Positions 23,401 to 35,930 of a DNA stretch of 64,000 nucleotides are shown here, piece after piece. The stretch is from Tyto alba (Eukaryota; Chordata; Aves; Strigiformes; Tytonidae): NCBI RefSeq assembly GCF_018691265.1, contig NW_024881295.1:16415904-16479903 (forward strand). Reading direction: 5' to 3'. How positions within the stretch are numbered: the stretch's first letter is position 1; each line of letters opens with the position of its first letter. The notes beneath the pieces were generated by a model, which was given only the letters and a program-made list of their open reading frames with translations, ran no database searches and was not told the DNA's origin. The translations under genes were made by a program, and so were the position numbers.

Positions 23401-24595
23401 CACAGAATGAAAAACAGAGGTGTTGATCAGCATCCAAAAAACATGAGGTTCTTGAATATGGATATTTCTGATTCTATTGAAAGGTCTCTGACATGGCACA
23501 AATCTCTAATTTACAATCTTCAAATAAAATTTGAATGTGACAAGCAAAATAGAGCCAAATTAAACCTAAAATTTATCTTCTTTCTCAATAATGGAGTCTG
23601 AAAATAGGCACAATATTTAAAATAAATAAAACTTGTACAATTCAAATGTATCTTTGGGATGAGGACCCTTATGCAGAGATCCAAGCACTAAACCTCTACT
23701 GTATTCAGCTCTACCTAAAAGGGGGAACAGTGCACAACCTCCCCTCTCCAAAAAAAGAAAAAAAAAAAACAAAACAGAAACAAAACAACAATAACAAAAT
23801 AAAAGGAAACAAATGGTTCCTGAGGCAGGAGAACTAATAAAATCAGGGTTCCAACAGATTTATACCAGATGTCTTCTGGATCCTCCGCTTCCATGACAAG
23901 AAGCTCAATTTGTCCCACGTTTCCTACTGTACTTCCATTAGATCTGCCACATTTCCCCAGATACGTGCAATACCAGCTACCCACAAAAGACCTGTTCCTC
24001 CTGTACCCTCCAAAAGACCCTCCTGCATTATTTCTCCATACGATTCTCAATGTTCCTTTAACCCACCTCCTAGCAGCAATATTCCTCATTTGCTCCAAAC
24101 CTCACTGACCTTTGCTTGGGCAAGGCACAGCGTGAGTTTGCCTGGAGCCACACATGCTATTTGCTGATGTACTCACTATTCACGTGCTGGCTGCTTCACT
24201 CGCACGCTTGTGCTGACTGCCCCACCTGCCTGTTGCCAAACTTGATGGATAATGGCTGAGTTTTGTCTGCTGTTCTCTCAGTGGGGCCATTAACAGGGTT
24301 TCTCTCCTTTAATCAGCCACTCTTTTTGATAATTGTTTTAGGAACTTAACACCTTTGAGATCTCTGTCTACATGCTAATTTTGATTACAATTTGCCAACA
24401 AACTCAGAACTTATTAGCAGAAGACTGACAGAAAGTGCTATCACTTATGCTTTTTTCTTGAAAAACCTATGCAAAAAAACACAGTTCAAAGAGCTGTCAC
24501 TCATGGTGTTATTCTTTCTTTTACCACAAAACTCATCTCAGATTCACTATAACTTTTCTTGTTATATTACACTTTTTTCCTTGACCAAATCAGCT
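20405..24595. other. Non-coding stretch, no gene recognised
   Basis: Contains a T14 run (20991-21004) and an A17 run (23332-23348). Segment 23870-24170 is somewhat GC- and C-rich and stays open in two + frames and one - frame (up to 127 codons on the minus strand, 23715-24098). The minus-strand C-terminus is only the translation of the poly(A) tract, and no homology is recognised. Confidence 0.55.
23750..23810. repeat. A-rich (AAAAC)n-type tract
   Basis: About 60 bases are made almost only of A and C with a few G and T, starting with A/G-interrupted poly(A) and grading into 'caaaac' and 'aacaaca' units. It is a simple repeat. Confidence 0.9.
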
Positions 24596-24599
24596 AGAC

Positions 24600-24720
24600 C
24601 TTTATACAGTTACAAGAAATTGAAAGGTGTTTTGCACAAGGTCATACAACATGTCATTCAGACAAATGGGATTATAGCTTCTATTTTCCTATTCAGTCCC
24701 TGTCCTCCTCTCCTCCTCCT
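24600..24720 (-). mobile_element. MIR-like SINE remnant
   Basis: On the + strand the order 'agttacaagaaattgaaagg', 'ttttgcacaaggtcatacaa', 'cagacaaatgggattatagc', then 'ttcctattcagtccctgtcc' follows the antisense MIR core ('cttgcccaaggtcacacagc...gggattagaac...tcccagtcc'). There is no intact frame. The frame covering 24392-24751 is chance. Confidence 0.5.
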
Positions 24721-26134
24721 TCCCTCTTATGTCAAAAAATCTTCTATTTGACTTTTTTTCAACACTGGAAAACACAAGCTGTGGCCTTACATTGGTCCTT
24801 CTAAAATGATGTGAATTTCACCTTCTTTATACAACTAGGAAGGTGTAGGAAAAATCAGGACAAACTTGTCTGAAAGATATTTAATTCTAGTTATCAAGGC
24901 AGTCTGCAAAGGGGTTGTAGGGGGAAAGCTTCTAAAATTACTGAAATGCTGATATAACTTCTCTGATGAAATTTTTCCATCCTAAATGTGATTAAGCATT
25001 TTGTTTCTATTAATTGTTACCTTTAAACACTTTAATAATTCAATATAAATTTAATAAATATACAATGAATATTTCTGCAATGTGTTAAAAATAAATGCAA
25101 TGCTAGCTCCTTCAAATAACTGACTCCTATTTCAACAGACTGAACACACAGCACTGCACCTTTTTATTGAATACATTGAAAGTCAGAGTCTTGAATGAAA
25201 CCACACATGAAGGTTGCAGTATTTCATGCCCTTCCTTGCAAAACAGTCCACAACTTCATCCTTAAATTTCTATTGTATATACATCAAATGCAAAAGAGAT
25301 GAACTGCAACAGATAAAAATACTCTCTTAATTTCCTTATATGGAAGATTTATTTTGTGGGGTAAATACCTCATTTTAAATCACTATATGGTTTCTGAAAA
25401 ATGTGTTATTTAGCAGCACTTGTTGCAGTATTATAAGCTTTCATTTGTTATTTCAGGTACATAACTGTTTTCTGGCTAGTTCTGCTCTCTGTCCTCGTTG
25501 ATTCTCCAGCAGAAGCACCAATAACAAATCTACAATGACCAGTACTGAAACTAGTGACTTGCAAACTATAACCTGTAGGCCACAAATGGTCCCTACAGAC
25601 TATATGCAGAGCAGTTTCTGACTCGAGTGAAACATTCTTTCCTCAAGAAGCAACACTTCATCTGTAAGGAATGACAGAAAATTTATAATATGTCTTTCCT
25701 GGCACATGATTTTTAGGATTTGGAAAATTCTTTGCCTTAAAAATGTAAAATATTTCAGATTTTTTTCATTTAAAAATAATTAGAGTGCTATTCTGTAGGA
25801 TCCACCTAGGAACTAGGCAGAGAATGCCTCTGACATGAAGAAAGCAAGAACTAAAACCCCTACTCCCAGCCAGGACAATAAAGGTTTTAATCCTAGGTAG
25901 GCTAAACTCAGCTGAGGACTTAGCCACAGCTCTTCCTTTCTAGTGTCTTCTGCTGTAATAATGCTATTTTGTATGAATAAATAATAACAAGGACAGAAAA
26001 AAGTAGTCTTCAGTGTTTAAGAGTCTCTTGTGGGATGAGGATAACCAAGTTTCACCTGCTCACTGCAATGATCAGAGCAGCACTTTTCCAGCAGTTGAAC
26101 CATTCCAGCTGAAGTCCAGTCCCAGATTCCCAGC

Positions 26135-26215
26135 AGGAAACAGCAGGGAACTTGAACCCATGTTTCCTGTGTCCCAAACCAGTGCTTTATTCACCAGAAC
26201 ACTGGCTATGCTAGA
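26135..26215 (-). mobile_element. MIR-like SINE remnant
   Basis: The + strand reads 'gggaacttgaacccatgttt', 'gtgtcccaaaccagtgcttt', then 'attcaccagaacactggcta'. This follows the antisense pattern of the MIR 5' half ('gggatttgaacccaggtctc...cccaaaccagtgctctaacc'). The overlapping + and - open frames in this area are therefore repeat-derived. Confidence 0.5.
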
Positions 26216-28205
26216 AGTGCTTTCAGCCAGGAATCCCATCCAAGATTTCAGAACCACTTCTGGTTTAAGTTTCGTCAGAAGTGCTAGGCTCCTACAAAAG
26301 CTTTCTTCTCAGTGAACTCATATTTTTGGATGGAAGCATTTAGCCAAAAACAACTCCTGACCAGCCCTATTCACATTTGTTACATAATTGCTTTTAAGGG
26401 ATTTGCAGACCCTTGTGAAAAAACAGTCCAAAAAACAAGCATTATCAGCACTTTGCAAAGTTTAGATATCCTTTGGTGCTCCTTTAGCACTGGCCATATT
26501 TGTTCACAAAATGAGAGGACCAAGAAAGCCTAATAAAATTTCAAAGTGACCATGAGATGCACCTCGGGGATGCTATCATTGCTCACAAGGAAAGGGATAC
26601 AGGAGAACATATTCAACTTGTTTTTGTGGAAACCTATAGTTCTACAGCATCTATTAGATAATCTCACTTCAGTTGTGATCAATATTCAATTTACGCCAAC
26701 CCCTGAGAAAGCAGCAAACTACTTCAAGTCACAGTTGCAGATGCAATGGATTTTAGACTCTATTAGGGTATAGAAACAAAGCAGATGTGCTGTCCACAAT
26801 ATTTGAATGGTACACTCCAAGTGTATGATGTTATACTATCAGTCTTTCTGCTCATCTAAAGAGAAACATGGACAACAATTTAACTAGGCTAGACTGTGAA
26901 AATAATGTAAATGTCACCACTTGTACGTAACAGCAGAACATTCCTCAGTATTCACAGACCTGAGCTCCTTCAACTTCCCTAAAATGCTCAAGATGTTCAG
27001 CCTCCACCATTCCTCTAGTACTGGGGCTTATAGCAAGGACCTTGCACAGTAGCGTAACTTGAAACACACACCTGGAGAAAATTCTGTTCCTGAGTTTCTC
27101 TGGGGTTATGCTGGCTATTTAAGAGAGATGGGGGAAGCACACAACAGAATCTCTACATAATCTTTGCAGAAAGCCTCATCCATGTTTGAGCACATGGCTT
27201 TCTCTTACAGAAGTCAGTATTGATAAATTGACAACTGAATGACTGATCTGACAAACTCCTAGAGGGTGCTGTGCTGTTGCTAACATAGGCACCATTTTAC
27301 AGCTGAGGCTCTCTAATATTTACAGTCACTACAAATCCCACAGTTCTACACAGAATACATTGCTATTCATGCCTTTTGAGGTATTACTTTCTCTGCTTCA
27401 AAATAAGTGGTGGTTGTTTGGGTGTTAGTGAGGAATAAAAAATATTGTCTACTTTTTCTATATACAATCATGTACAAATTTAAAATGAGGCTTAACAGTG
27501 TGAGAAACTATTTCCCCAAAAATGTTCTAAATGATTAAATTATCCTTTAAACAAAGTATTTTTCTCCTTGGTACTTATTTCATGAGAACTTGTAGGCAGT
27601 AACTGTACCTCCTCCTCTCCAGCTTTGTTAAGCAGAACTAGTGAAACTACTGCAACCAACTTGGATAGATAATGGTTTCCATTCTCTTACTTCTTGTGTT
27701 ATGCCTTTCCCCACCTTCTGTTTCATTCACATCTAACATTAAAGATCATCATCTGTGGAGTCCCATGCACAATAGGGTTAATACATCTTTCAACCTGTTG
27801 GACTTCTATGGACACAAGTAACACATCAACATCCTTCTCAGATGAGTTACACTGGAAATTCATACTTATCCTCTGGTCAAACTGCAACTTTCCCCAGCAC
27901 ATTATTAAGTTCAAAGTCAGTAATGGTAAAGAAAATATTTAACAAAACATGTTAGTTTTCAGGCAATTTTCATAATGGGAAACAAAAACAAACAAAACAA
28001 ATTAAAACCCTCCTCTGTTTGCATGCTAATTTGGAGAACAAAGTGAAATCATTTCACAGTTTAATCAAAATTTTTTGTAGAAATCTAGGGTTCTGACTAG
28101 CTCTGTGTACCTATATTAATATCCATATCTGTATGTACATTTAGCAAGAAACATTTGCTTATCATAATCATCCTGAAAATAAACACTTGTTGCTTTACCC
28201 CTTAG

Positions 28206-28232
28206 TGTAGCAACAGCATGCCTGTTGCTACA
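28206..28232. repeat. Perfect 11-bp hairpin, 5-base loop
   Basis: TGTAGCAACAG (28206-28216) and CTGTTGCTACA (28222-28232) are exact reverse complements around the loop CATGC. The stem is short for a microRNA precursor and no family is recognised. No U-run follows, so no RNA terminator is suggested. Confidence 0.85.
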
Positions 28233-30445
28233 TCTGCATGACATGAGCTTGCTAAACCTGCCATGTATCTCCTACGCACAGTCCTGTAGCCAGATACTAA
28301 CTCCTGCCTCAGGCATGGTTGATGCAAATTATATAAAAGCCAGAGTATGTTATGCACTATAAAGTGCAAAGGAAGCAGTATCCTTGATAGTCTCTAAACA
28401 AAAGTGTGTTTAAGAATAAAATTGTAACAGACCTACAAATTCCAAATAAAGAGACATTTCCAGCAAAGAACATCTGATTTGAAAAACGCATTACACAAAA
28501 AGAGCTGTGGATATAATGAGCAATTTACAGGGTGAAATAGATCTCCAAGGCCAGTAGGGCTCTACAAACCAATCGATTACGTTTGAGTCTGACAGGAAGA
28601 AAAGATTGATACATCCACATTGGAAGCGCTTTCCTGTTTTGTGGGTGTTTTACCATGAAAATAGGACTGCTCCCTAACTAAATGTCAGACACTAACAAAA
28701 TACAAAATTTAGGTTCCCAGATCAGATTTTTGAGATCTCTGCATGTTTTCTTCATTGCCCACCCCCCCAAAAAAAAAAAATAATAATTCACAAAATTCAA
28801 AAACACAAGAAGATTTTGTTGGGTCTCTTACATACAAATCTAGTGGCCACAGACTTCTGCTAAACCTTTGATTAATGATGTACTGGCAACCACAAACATG
28901 TTAAAACATTCTAATTATGCTTGCTATTTCATCAGATCTAGATGAGACATACATGCTCTCTGCATTTCCAGGGCAGATCTAAAACAGCCTTGAATGAGAT
29001 TTAAAGAACTGACAGATACGATGGAAGATATGGGAATATTCAAGCTGTGAATGTATTTATGCTGAAGATGAGACAGCTTCTAACTATGAAATGGATTTCC
29101 TCACATGACTAGAATGCCATAATCTCAGATACTCTATTTCACACTATTTGTTCCATCTTCATTCCTAAATCAATGACACTTAGCATCATAATATTCTCCC
29201 TTCCAGGATCATCCAAACAACAAGCAATTCACACCAGTTCCACTTTGAGAAAAAAAAAAAAAGGAAAACTATTGTTACTCAGAAGATTTACAGAAAGGAG
29301 TCCAGCATGTTCTGGACATGGACACCATCCAAGTACAATGGTGACTATGAACTGAAACAAAACTAACAAGAAGTGAACACTTAGCTCCCTAAAGGAAGGG
29401 CAAAGTGAGCAGGCACATTTTAGCAAAATTAAGTCAGATTAAGCAGCAGTACAGGTGAACCAGGGTCAAATCAAGGAGCTGGTGAAAAAGATGCTTATAA
29501 AGGAAGGAAAGCTGTTTGGCTAGAACAGTCTCACTCAATAAAGCAAAAACACAGAAGAAGTATCTATATATACGTGTAAATATATTTACTCCACAGAAAA
29601 TAAGAAACAACATGTAACATTGTTAGAATACATCCAAAACACACAAAAAATAAATGTTTCTAGCATTTCTTACCAATATGTGACTGCAACTGAAAATGAC
29701 ACATTTCTCTAAAACCTTTGGTATAAAAAACATTAAATAGGAATAATCTGAAGTAAAAATTCAGAATTGATTTCTAGTCCTTCACTGCCTACATAATGGA
29801 GGTAAACATACAGATATTTAATTGCTGGCGCATTGAAAACGTATTTAGATAATGATTTCATCTATATATAGGCTTTGTTGCTGCTGAGAACAGTATGATT
29901 TTCACAGGTATATATTAGCGTAGAAATATTAAATCTAAGTGTTTTGGATTTTGTTTATCTTTTTAGTGTAATTTGGGGATCACAGAGCTTTATATGTTCA
30001 TTTAAAAAGTCATGCTATTGAAAAGGAACCAACCTTTTCTTTAAGAAATAATACCTTCCATTTTGATGCCCTAAAGAAACATACAGAGATTGAAGACTAA
30101 GAGTGCAACAAAAACTTACCTAGTTCTTAAGAGTTCAGACACCTCATTTTCTTGTGCCTAAAAAAATGATTTAAAATGGAAGTATTTCCTCTACTACTGT
30201 AATTACAGATTGTCAGAAAAAAATGGAATGGAAGAAATTAGAATTGAAACGTTCCACATTATTAGAATAAATTGCAAACAGTTTCAAATTACATATATAT
30301 CCTTTCTGTCATAGCAGGATATGACTTTACATATATAGAAACCTTACCACAGCATTTCTGATAAGACACTAGGAAAAACACTTCATCACAAATGTTGTCA
30401 CGCTGACAGGCTATGCAATCTCCAACCCCAAAGATGATCAAACTC

Positions 30446-30562
30446 ACCTGGACATGAGCGATTTGATCTAACTGTAAAGTTCAATCTAACCTCAAAGTTG
30501 TCTCTACTTTGAGTAGAGGCTTAGACCAGATGACCCTACGAATTCCCTACAAGCAAGTCTAT
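30446..30562 (+). mobile_element. CR1 LINE 3'-tail fragment
   Basis: The sequence has 'cctggacatgagcgatttga', then 'ctctactttgagtagaggct', then 'tagaccagatgaccc' and a decayed 'aattccctacaagcaagtct'. This is the standard order of the last 120 bases of avian CR1 (…'ctttgagcaggggg', 'gaccagatgacc', 'cttccaacc'…). It is strongly diverged, so it is an older insertion than the 34.2-kb copy. Confidence 0.65.
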
Positions 30563-33500
30563 TTTCAAGGTCAAGATTTCCAGGTTAAGTACAGAAGCAT
30601 CTTACAACTCTCGTGAGTACAGGCTGCAGTTATCATCCTACTACAATAATTCACTGAGTTCCGTCTGCTGTTCTTCTGCAATGCCTGTTTTCAAAGCACA
30701 CATTACATTGTATGACCACCTCCCCCTGGCCACTCATCACTACAGGCTCGCACATATCTCCAACCCCTCTAGCTTCTCCTGTGAACACCCGTCATCTCAC
30801 ACACGTTATAGTCCTGAAGGAGAAAGCACCCGGATGGAAGGGAGAGCTTCTGTGCTTCTATCCCATTCAGCAAATTACATCTGCAACAGAACTGGGAGCA
30901 GAACAGACATCTTTGTGTTGTGGTGATATGTAGGTAGTCAGAAAATCATGAGTTTGAAACTAGCTGAGGAAGACACAAGCAAGTATGGGAGACAGACATC
31001 TACATCAAGAGGTAGGAATGATATACATAGGACTTATACCAATGGTCTCTTCAGCTTTGCTAGAATTTTTATTTTCTTTTTAGTGTTGAGAGTCTTGTTA
31101 CATGTTAAGAGTTTATTCTTGACTGAAAATGACCAGTGAACACGATGTGACAGTTACCTTCCTACAGATAACATATTTTACCATCAATTACCTAGAAACT
31201 CCATTAGTTTCCAAAGATTAGCCTCTTTAAGAAGCAGCTTTAATTTCTGAAGAGAATTATCTGCCAATATGTTAGATAGAGGTGGGAAGGCAGAACAGAC
31301 CTTAAGGTACACACTATCATCATCATAATAACGCAGATAATATTAAGTATTGCTCCAGGAAATGTAAACAAACTTTATTCTAAAGTAAATAATTTTTTTC
31401 TTTTTTTAAACAGTCAATGGACACAAAACTGCTAACCCACCTCCAGTGTGAGAACCACTACAGGATTACTTCTGCTCCACCGATGGTTCTGTACAGTTGG
31501 TATGCAATTCCTGTCCATCTCTGCGTACCTGCTAGGCTTCATTTTTCTACGTTACAGGAGACTCCCATGGTTTTTAACTTATAACCATATAATGAGCTAT
31601 AGTATAACCCAGCAGACATGACCGAGTTAGATTGTTGTGGTTTACTCCACTTAGGACTTCATGATCAGTAGTGCCAAGCAAGAAAACAGCCTTCCAAAAT
31701 CTGATCTTTAAGTATTTGCTGTGGAGGGAATGCCTGTGGGACACTCCTCCTTTTTTCTGCTTGTTTTGATTTTTACCTGACTGCCCCAAATAAATTAAAT
31801 ACATTTGTAGAGTAAATACTGAAATAACCTAATCAAAGTACCATTGCTATCATCTGTCATGCTGTTCCAAACTCTTACTCACTAATTATCTTGAACAGCA
31901 TATGGAAATAAAAGTAGGATCAGGCAAAACTAAATGTATCATTATTTTATCCAACTCCTTCCTAATGAATTAATATTCAGGTATCTCAAATGATTTTATT
32001 CTTTTAATCTGCCATATGCAAAAAGGTTATATAAATGCAACTGGCACGGGCTTTGCTGTCACAGTTTCCTAGTTGCAGCATGTGGATCACTGATGCTTAT
32101 TAATTAGTGTTTCAAGAAAACCCAACAAAATTCTCATTCCAAGAGTCTATATTATGTTTCTCTGCAGTCCTTACTCCTTAAGTTATTGTGGTGTTCTAGA
32201 AGAATGCAGGGACTGGCTTTTTGATTCAGGTGCACGTGCATGCCCGCACACAAAAGGAGACTGCATTTTCCTTGGCACTGTTGAAGTGTCAGCTCTGGCT
32301 TTATTTTATTATCACCAAGGAATATGCTTCTCTGACTTTATCTGACCTTTAAGAGAATTGTCTGCTGATGCTAATAGCATGCTCCTGTGTCTGCAGCACA
32401 CTAAATAAGAGACTGGCTGCTAGATATGCATAGTACACTCAAGCAAGGAAAGCCTTTTTAACTCTGAACAGTGACAGCCAAGCCACTGGAGGCTTGAGGT
32501 TCTGTAAAGTACACCAAAACGGTGGATTACCCAAACCTTTACCAAACCTCTTTGGTCTTTTCACACAGAAGGAAGTCTTTCAAGAGCAGATATGGGAACT
32601 TTAGTTTCTTACTTTGTTGTATTTGGTTGATTTGCTTTTATTTTTCCATGGGGAAGTTTCTGGTCCCTCCCAAGTCTGGTCTGGATGGAATAATTACCCT
32701 TCAATGATGAAGATTCTGCACTAAGGGCCATCACTAGAAGAAGGAAGTGCAGAGTGCAGGAAAATGAAAAAAAAGTAATAAAAAAAAAAAAATAACTGTA
32801 AGAGTTTAACAAAATGGAAAGATCAGAGTCCTGAATGAGTGATTCCAATTAAAAATCTGTGAGAAATCTGACAGTTACTTCAAAAGTAATCTGATCTAGG
32901 TTTAGTTCAAGGACTCAGTAAAGAACAGTCAGTTCTAATTTTATCCAAACTGATTCACCTATTTGTAATAGCTGTCCTACGTGCTCTAATAACACAGTCC
33001 TGTGGATCTTATATCCACACTGCTATACAGATGTCAGATTTTTAAGACCCTGAAGAGGTTTTTTAGCTGACAAACTAGCAGCTTGACCAAGCATATCTTA
33101 CTAGCTCCCATTAAGTGGAACATATTGTGGAGATTCCCTAGGGCAAGCAATAGGACAGCAGACAAGACAGAATGTCTCATAAAGAAAACTTAAAATAGCA
33201 GCCAACTCAGAACAACTCTTAGAGTATACAGGTTTACTATATTAAAGGTAAAGAAAACATCAGTGAGTGTTAGAATGAAGTAAAGAATTGCAGAATACAC
33301 TTTCTGTGAACACTCAGAAATAAAGTTACTACTCATACTACTGTCTATGCTACTGAAAAGGCAACAGTATAACAATAATTGAAAGAGCAGTAATTAGAAT
33401 GGGAGAAAGTCAGGACTGTATAGTCCAATGCATTTATTTCTCTGCTTTATTTTCATTGAATTGTAGTTTGGACAAAAAATAAACTTTTATAGAATTACAA

Positions 33501-34200
33501 ATCAAGGATTTTTACCCAAAGAACATCTGCAGCCACACTCACCAAACCCTCCCAAATTCCTGGCCAATGTTTTTTAACATTAGCAAAGAGAAATTCCATT
33601 GAAAGGCACTGAGGACAACCCTGAACTCAACCAATTATGGTCAAATATTAGTGGTGACTTTTCTGATGTGGGCACTACTGATGATTTATAGAGAAACTAT
33701 TACTGTAGCAGTGAAACATTTACTAGAAACTGGACTGGGGCCACCAATTCATTTCACACAATCTATTGAAGCAGTAAAACGCTCTCTTGTCTCATTACTA
33801 ATTTGAGCCAAAGTTATTCGGTTTCTTTAAATCAATGTTTCTCATTAGCCTGCTTTGGGTTCAAAAATGCTGCTTACAGTCTTTCTGACTATTTATAAGG
33901 CTTTTAAGCACTCAGTTTAGTGTAGTTCATTAAATAAGGGTTAAAGTAATTGAAACATCTCAGTGAAACATACACACACCTTTTTCTAAAATTTTTCCTG
34001 TTGTTATACACTTGAGGCATTTCGAAACAACAAAGGCAGTTTAATAATGCAAACAGTATTACTGTTATTACTGGCGTTCATCATTCTTTTTGACCATTTA
34101 TATGGGTAACTGAAGAAAGAAGCCGGTAGTGTGGTGCATAGATGCACATCCTTTGTTCACAGAGGGTCATAAGGAAACAGCAGCAACAGAAAAACATACG
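30563..34200. other. Non-coding stretch, no gene recognised
   Basis: No supported gene. An A13 run lies at 32780-32792. The 30681-31139 frames are short and mutually overlapping. Nothing here matches a protein family I know. Confidence 0.6.
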
Positions 34201-34204
34201 TAAC

Positions 34205-35930
34205 TTCATCCTTTATTGGATGCAGGGGGAAACATAGTGACAAAGGATAAGGAAAAGGCTGAGGTACTTAATGCCTTCTTTGCCTCAGTCTTTAATAGTA
34301 AGACTAGATGTTCTCTGAGTACCCAGTCCCCTGAGTTAGAAGACAGGGAGCAGAATGAAGCCCCCATAATCTAAGAAGAAATTATTAGTGACCTGCTATA
34401 CCACTCGGACACCGGTAAGTCTGTGGGGCCAGATGGGATCCACCCAAGAGGACCAAGGGAGCTGGCAGAAGTGATCATCAAACCACTTCCAATAATTTAT
34501 CAGCAGCCCTGACTAACCGGGGACGTCCCCGTTAACTGGAGATTAATAAATGTGACCCTCATCTAAATGAGGATCTGGGGAACTACAGGCCTGTAAGTCT
34601 GACTGCAGTGCCAGGAAAGGTTATGGAGTAGGTCATCTTGAGTGCCATCACATGGCATGTATAGGACAACCAGGTGATCAGGCTCAGTCAGCATGGGTTT
34701 ATGAAAGGCAGGTCCTGTTTGACTAACCTGATCTCCTTCTATGACAATGTGACTCAGTGGATGAAGAAAAGGTTGTGGATCTTGTCTACATACGCTTTAG
34801 TTAAGCCATTGACACCATTTCCAGCAGCATTCTCCCGGAGAAACTGGCTGCTCATGACTTGTATGGGTGTACTCTTGGCTGGGTAAAACACTGGCTGGAT
34901 GCCGGGCCCAAAGAGTGGTGGTGAATGGAGTTAAATCTAGTTGGTGGCCGGTCACAAGTGGTGCTCCCCAGGGCCCAGCACTGGGCCCAGTTCTGTTTAA
35001 TATCTTCATCAACGATCTGGACAGGGGGATCGAGTGCACCCTCAGTAAGTTTGAGACAACACCAAGTTGGGCAGGAGCGTTGATCTGCTTGAGGGCAGAA
35101 AGGGTCTACAGAGCAATGTGGACAGGCTGGAGTGACGGGCCAAGGCCAATTGTATGAGGTTCAGCAAGGCTCAGTGACAGGTCCTGCCCGCACTTGGGCC
35201 ACAACAGCCCCATGCGATGCTACAGGCTTGGGGAAGAGTGGCTGGAAAGCTGCCTGGAGGAAAAGGACCTGGGAGTGTTGGTCGACAGCCGGCTGGACAT
35301 GAGCCAGCAGTGTGCCCAGGTGGCCAGTAGCATCCTGGTTTGTATCGAGAATAGCGTGGCCAGCAGGACTAGGGAAGCAATTGTCCCTCTGTACTCGGCC
35401 GTGGTGCGGCCACACCTTGAATACTGTGTTCAGTGTTGGGCCCCTCACTACAGGAAAGACACTGAGGTCCTGGAGCATGTCCAAAGAAGGGCAGCGAAGC
35501 TGGTGAGGGGCCTAGAGAACAAGTCTTATGAGGAGCAGCTGAGGGAACTGGAGCTGTTGAGCCTGAAGAAAAGGAGGCTCAGGGGAGACCTTACTGCTCT
35601 CTACGATTACCTGAAAGGAGGTTGTAGGGAGGTGAGGGTCGGTCTCTTCTCCCAAGTAACAAGTGATAGGACAAGAGGAAATGGCCTCAAGTTGCACCAG
35701 GGGAGGTTTAGATTGGATATTAGGAAAAATTTCTTCACTGAAAGTCTTGTCAAGCACTGGAACAGGCTGCCTGGGGAAGTTGTTGAGTCACCATCCCTGG
35801 AGGTATTGAAAAGGCATGCAGATGTGGCACCTGGGGACGTGGTTTAGTGGGATGTGGCAGTATTAGGTTAATGGATGGACTCAATGATCTTAAAGGTCTT
35901 TTCCAACCTAAACAAGTCTATGACTATATA
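34205..35930 (+). mobile_element. CR1 LINE, 5'-truncated, RT region to 3' end
   Basis: The copy begins inside ORF2 just before the RT domain, runs through the whole RT and C-terminal region to a TAG at 35845-35847, and ends in the CR1 3' UTR with 'actcaatgatcttaaaggtc' followed by 'ttttccaacct' and 'tctatgactat'. Heavy 5' truncation is usual for CR1. The terminal octamer repeat is reduced to about two decayed units ('aagtctatgactat'). Similarity to family motifs is high through the last 600 bases, so this is the youngest-looking repeat in the window. Neither flank shows a clear target duplication, as expected for CR1. Confidence 0.92.
34220..35847 (+). pseudogene. CR1 ORF2 reverse transcriptase, disabled
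   Basis: Recognisable pieces in order are: KAEVLNAFFASVF (34253-34291), GKSVGPDGIHPR (34414-34449), SQHGFMKGRSCLTNLISFYD (34687-34746), [12 protein letters not shown] (34927-34962), then APQGP and [14 protein letters not shown] (34963-35022), LSKF, and a long intact stretch from 35194 to the stop (217 codons: [68 protein letters not shown]). Premature stops in the first frame lie at 34372-34374, 34510-34512 and 34564-34566, with further frame changes after about 34566 and 34755. The catalytic FADD box is destroyed: one base is lost after 'agttt' near 35051-35056, giving FETT. The 217-codon frame opens with TTG, so it is no independent gene. Confidence 0.9.

Larger units (their letters stand above)
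24721..30440. other. Non-coding stretch, no gene recognised
   Basis: AT-rich sequence with a C7-A12 tract (28762-28780) and an A13 run (29250-29262). A MIR-like piece (26135-26215) and an 11-bp hairpin (28206-28232) are listed separately. No frame has recognisable protein similarity. Confidence 0.6.

Noticed and set aside
23715..24098. 127-codon minus-strand frame with a hydrophobic C-terminus
   Set aside because: The Phe-rich end is the translation of the poly(A) tract. The remaining part has no recognised similarity and overlaps open + frames.
35194..35847. 217-codon open frame as a host gene
   Set aside because: It is the C-terminal part of CR1 ORF2, joined in frame and position to the rest of a truncated LINE copy. 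It begins with TTG and lacks an own start or promoter.
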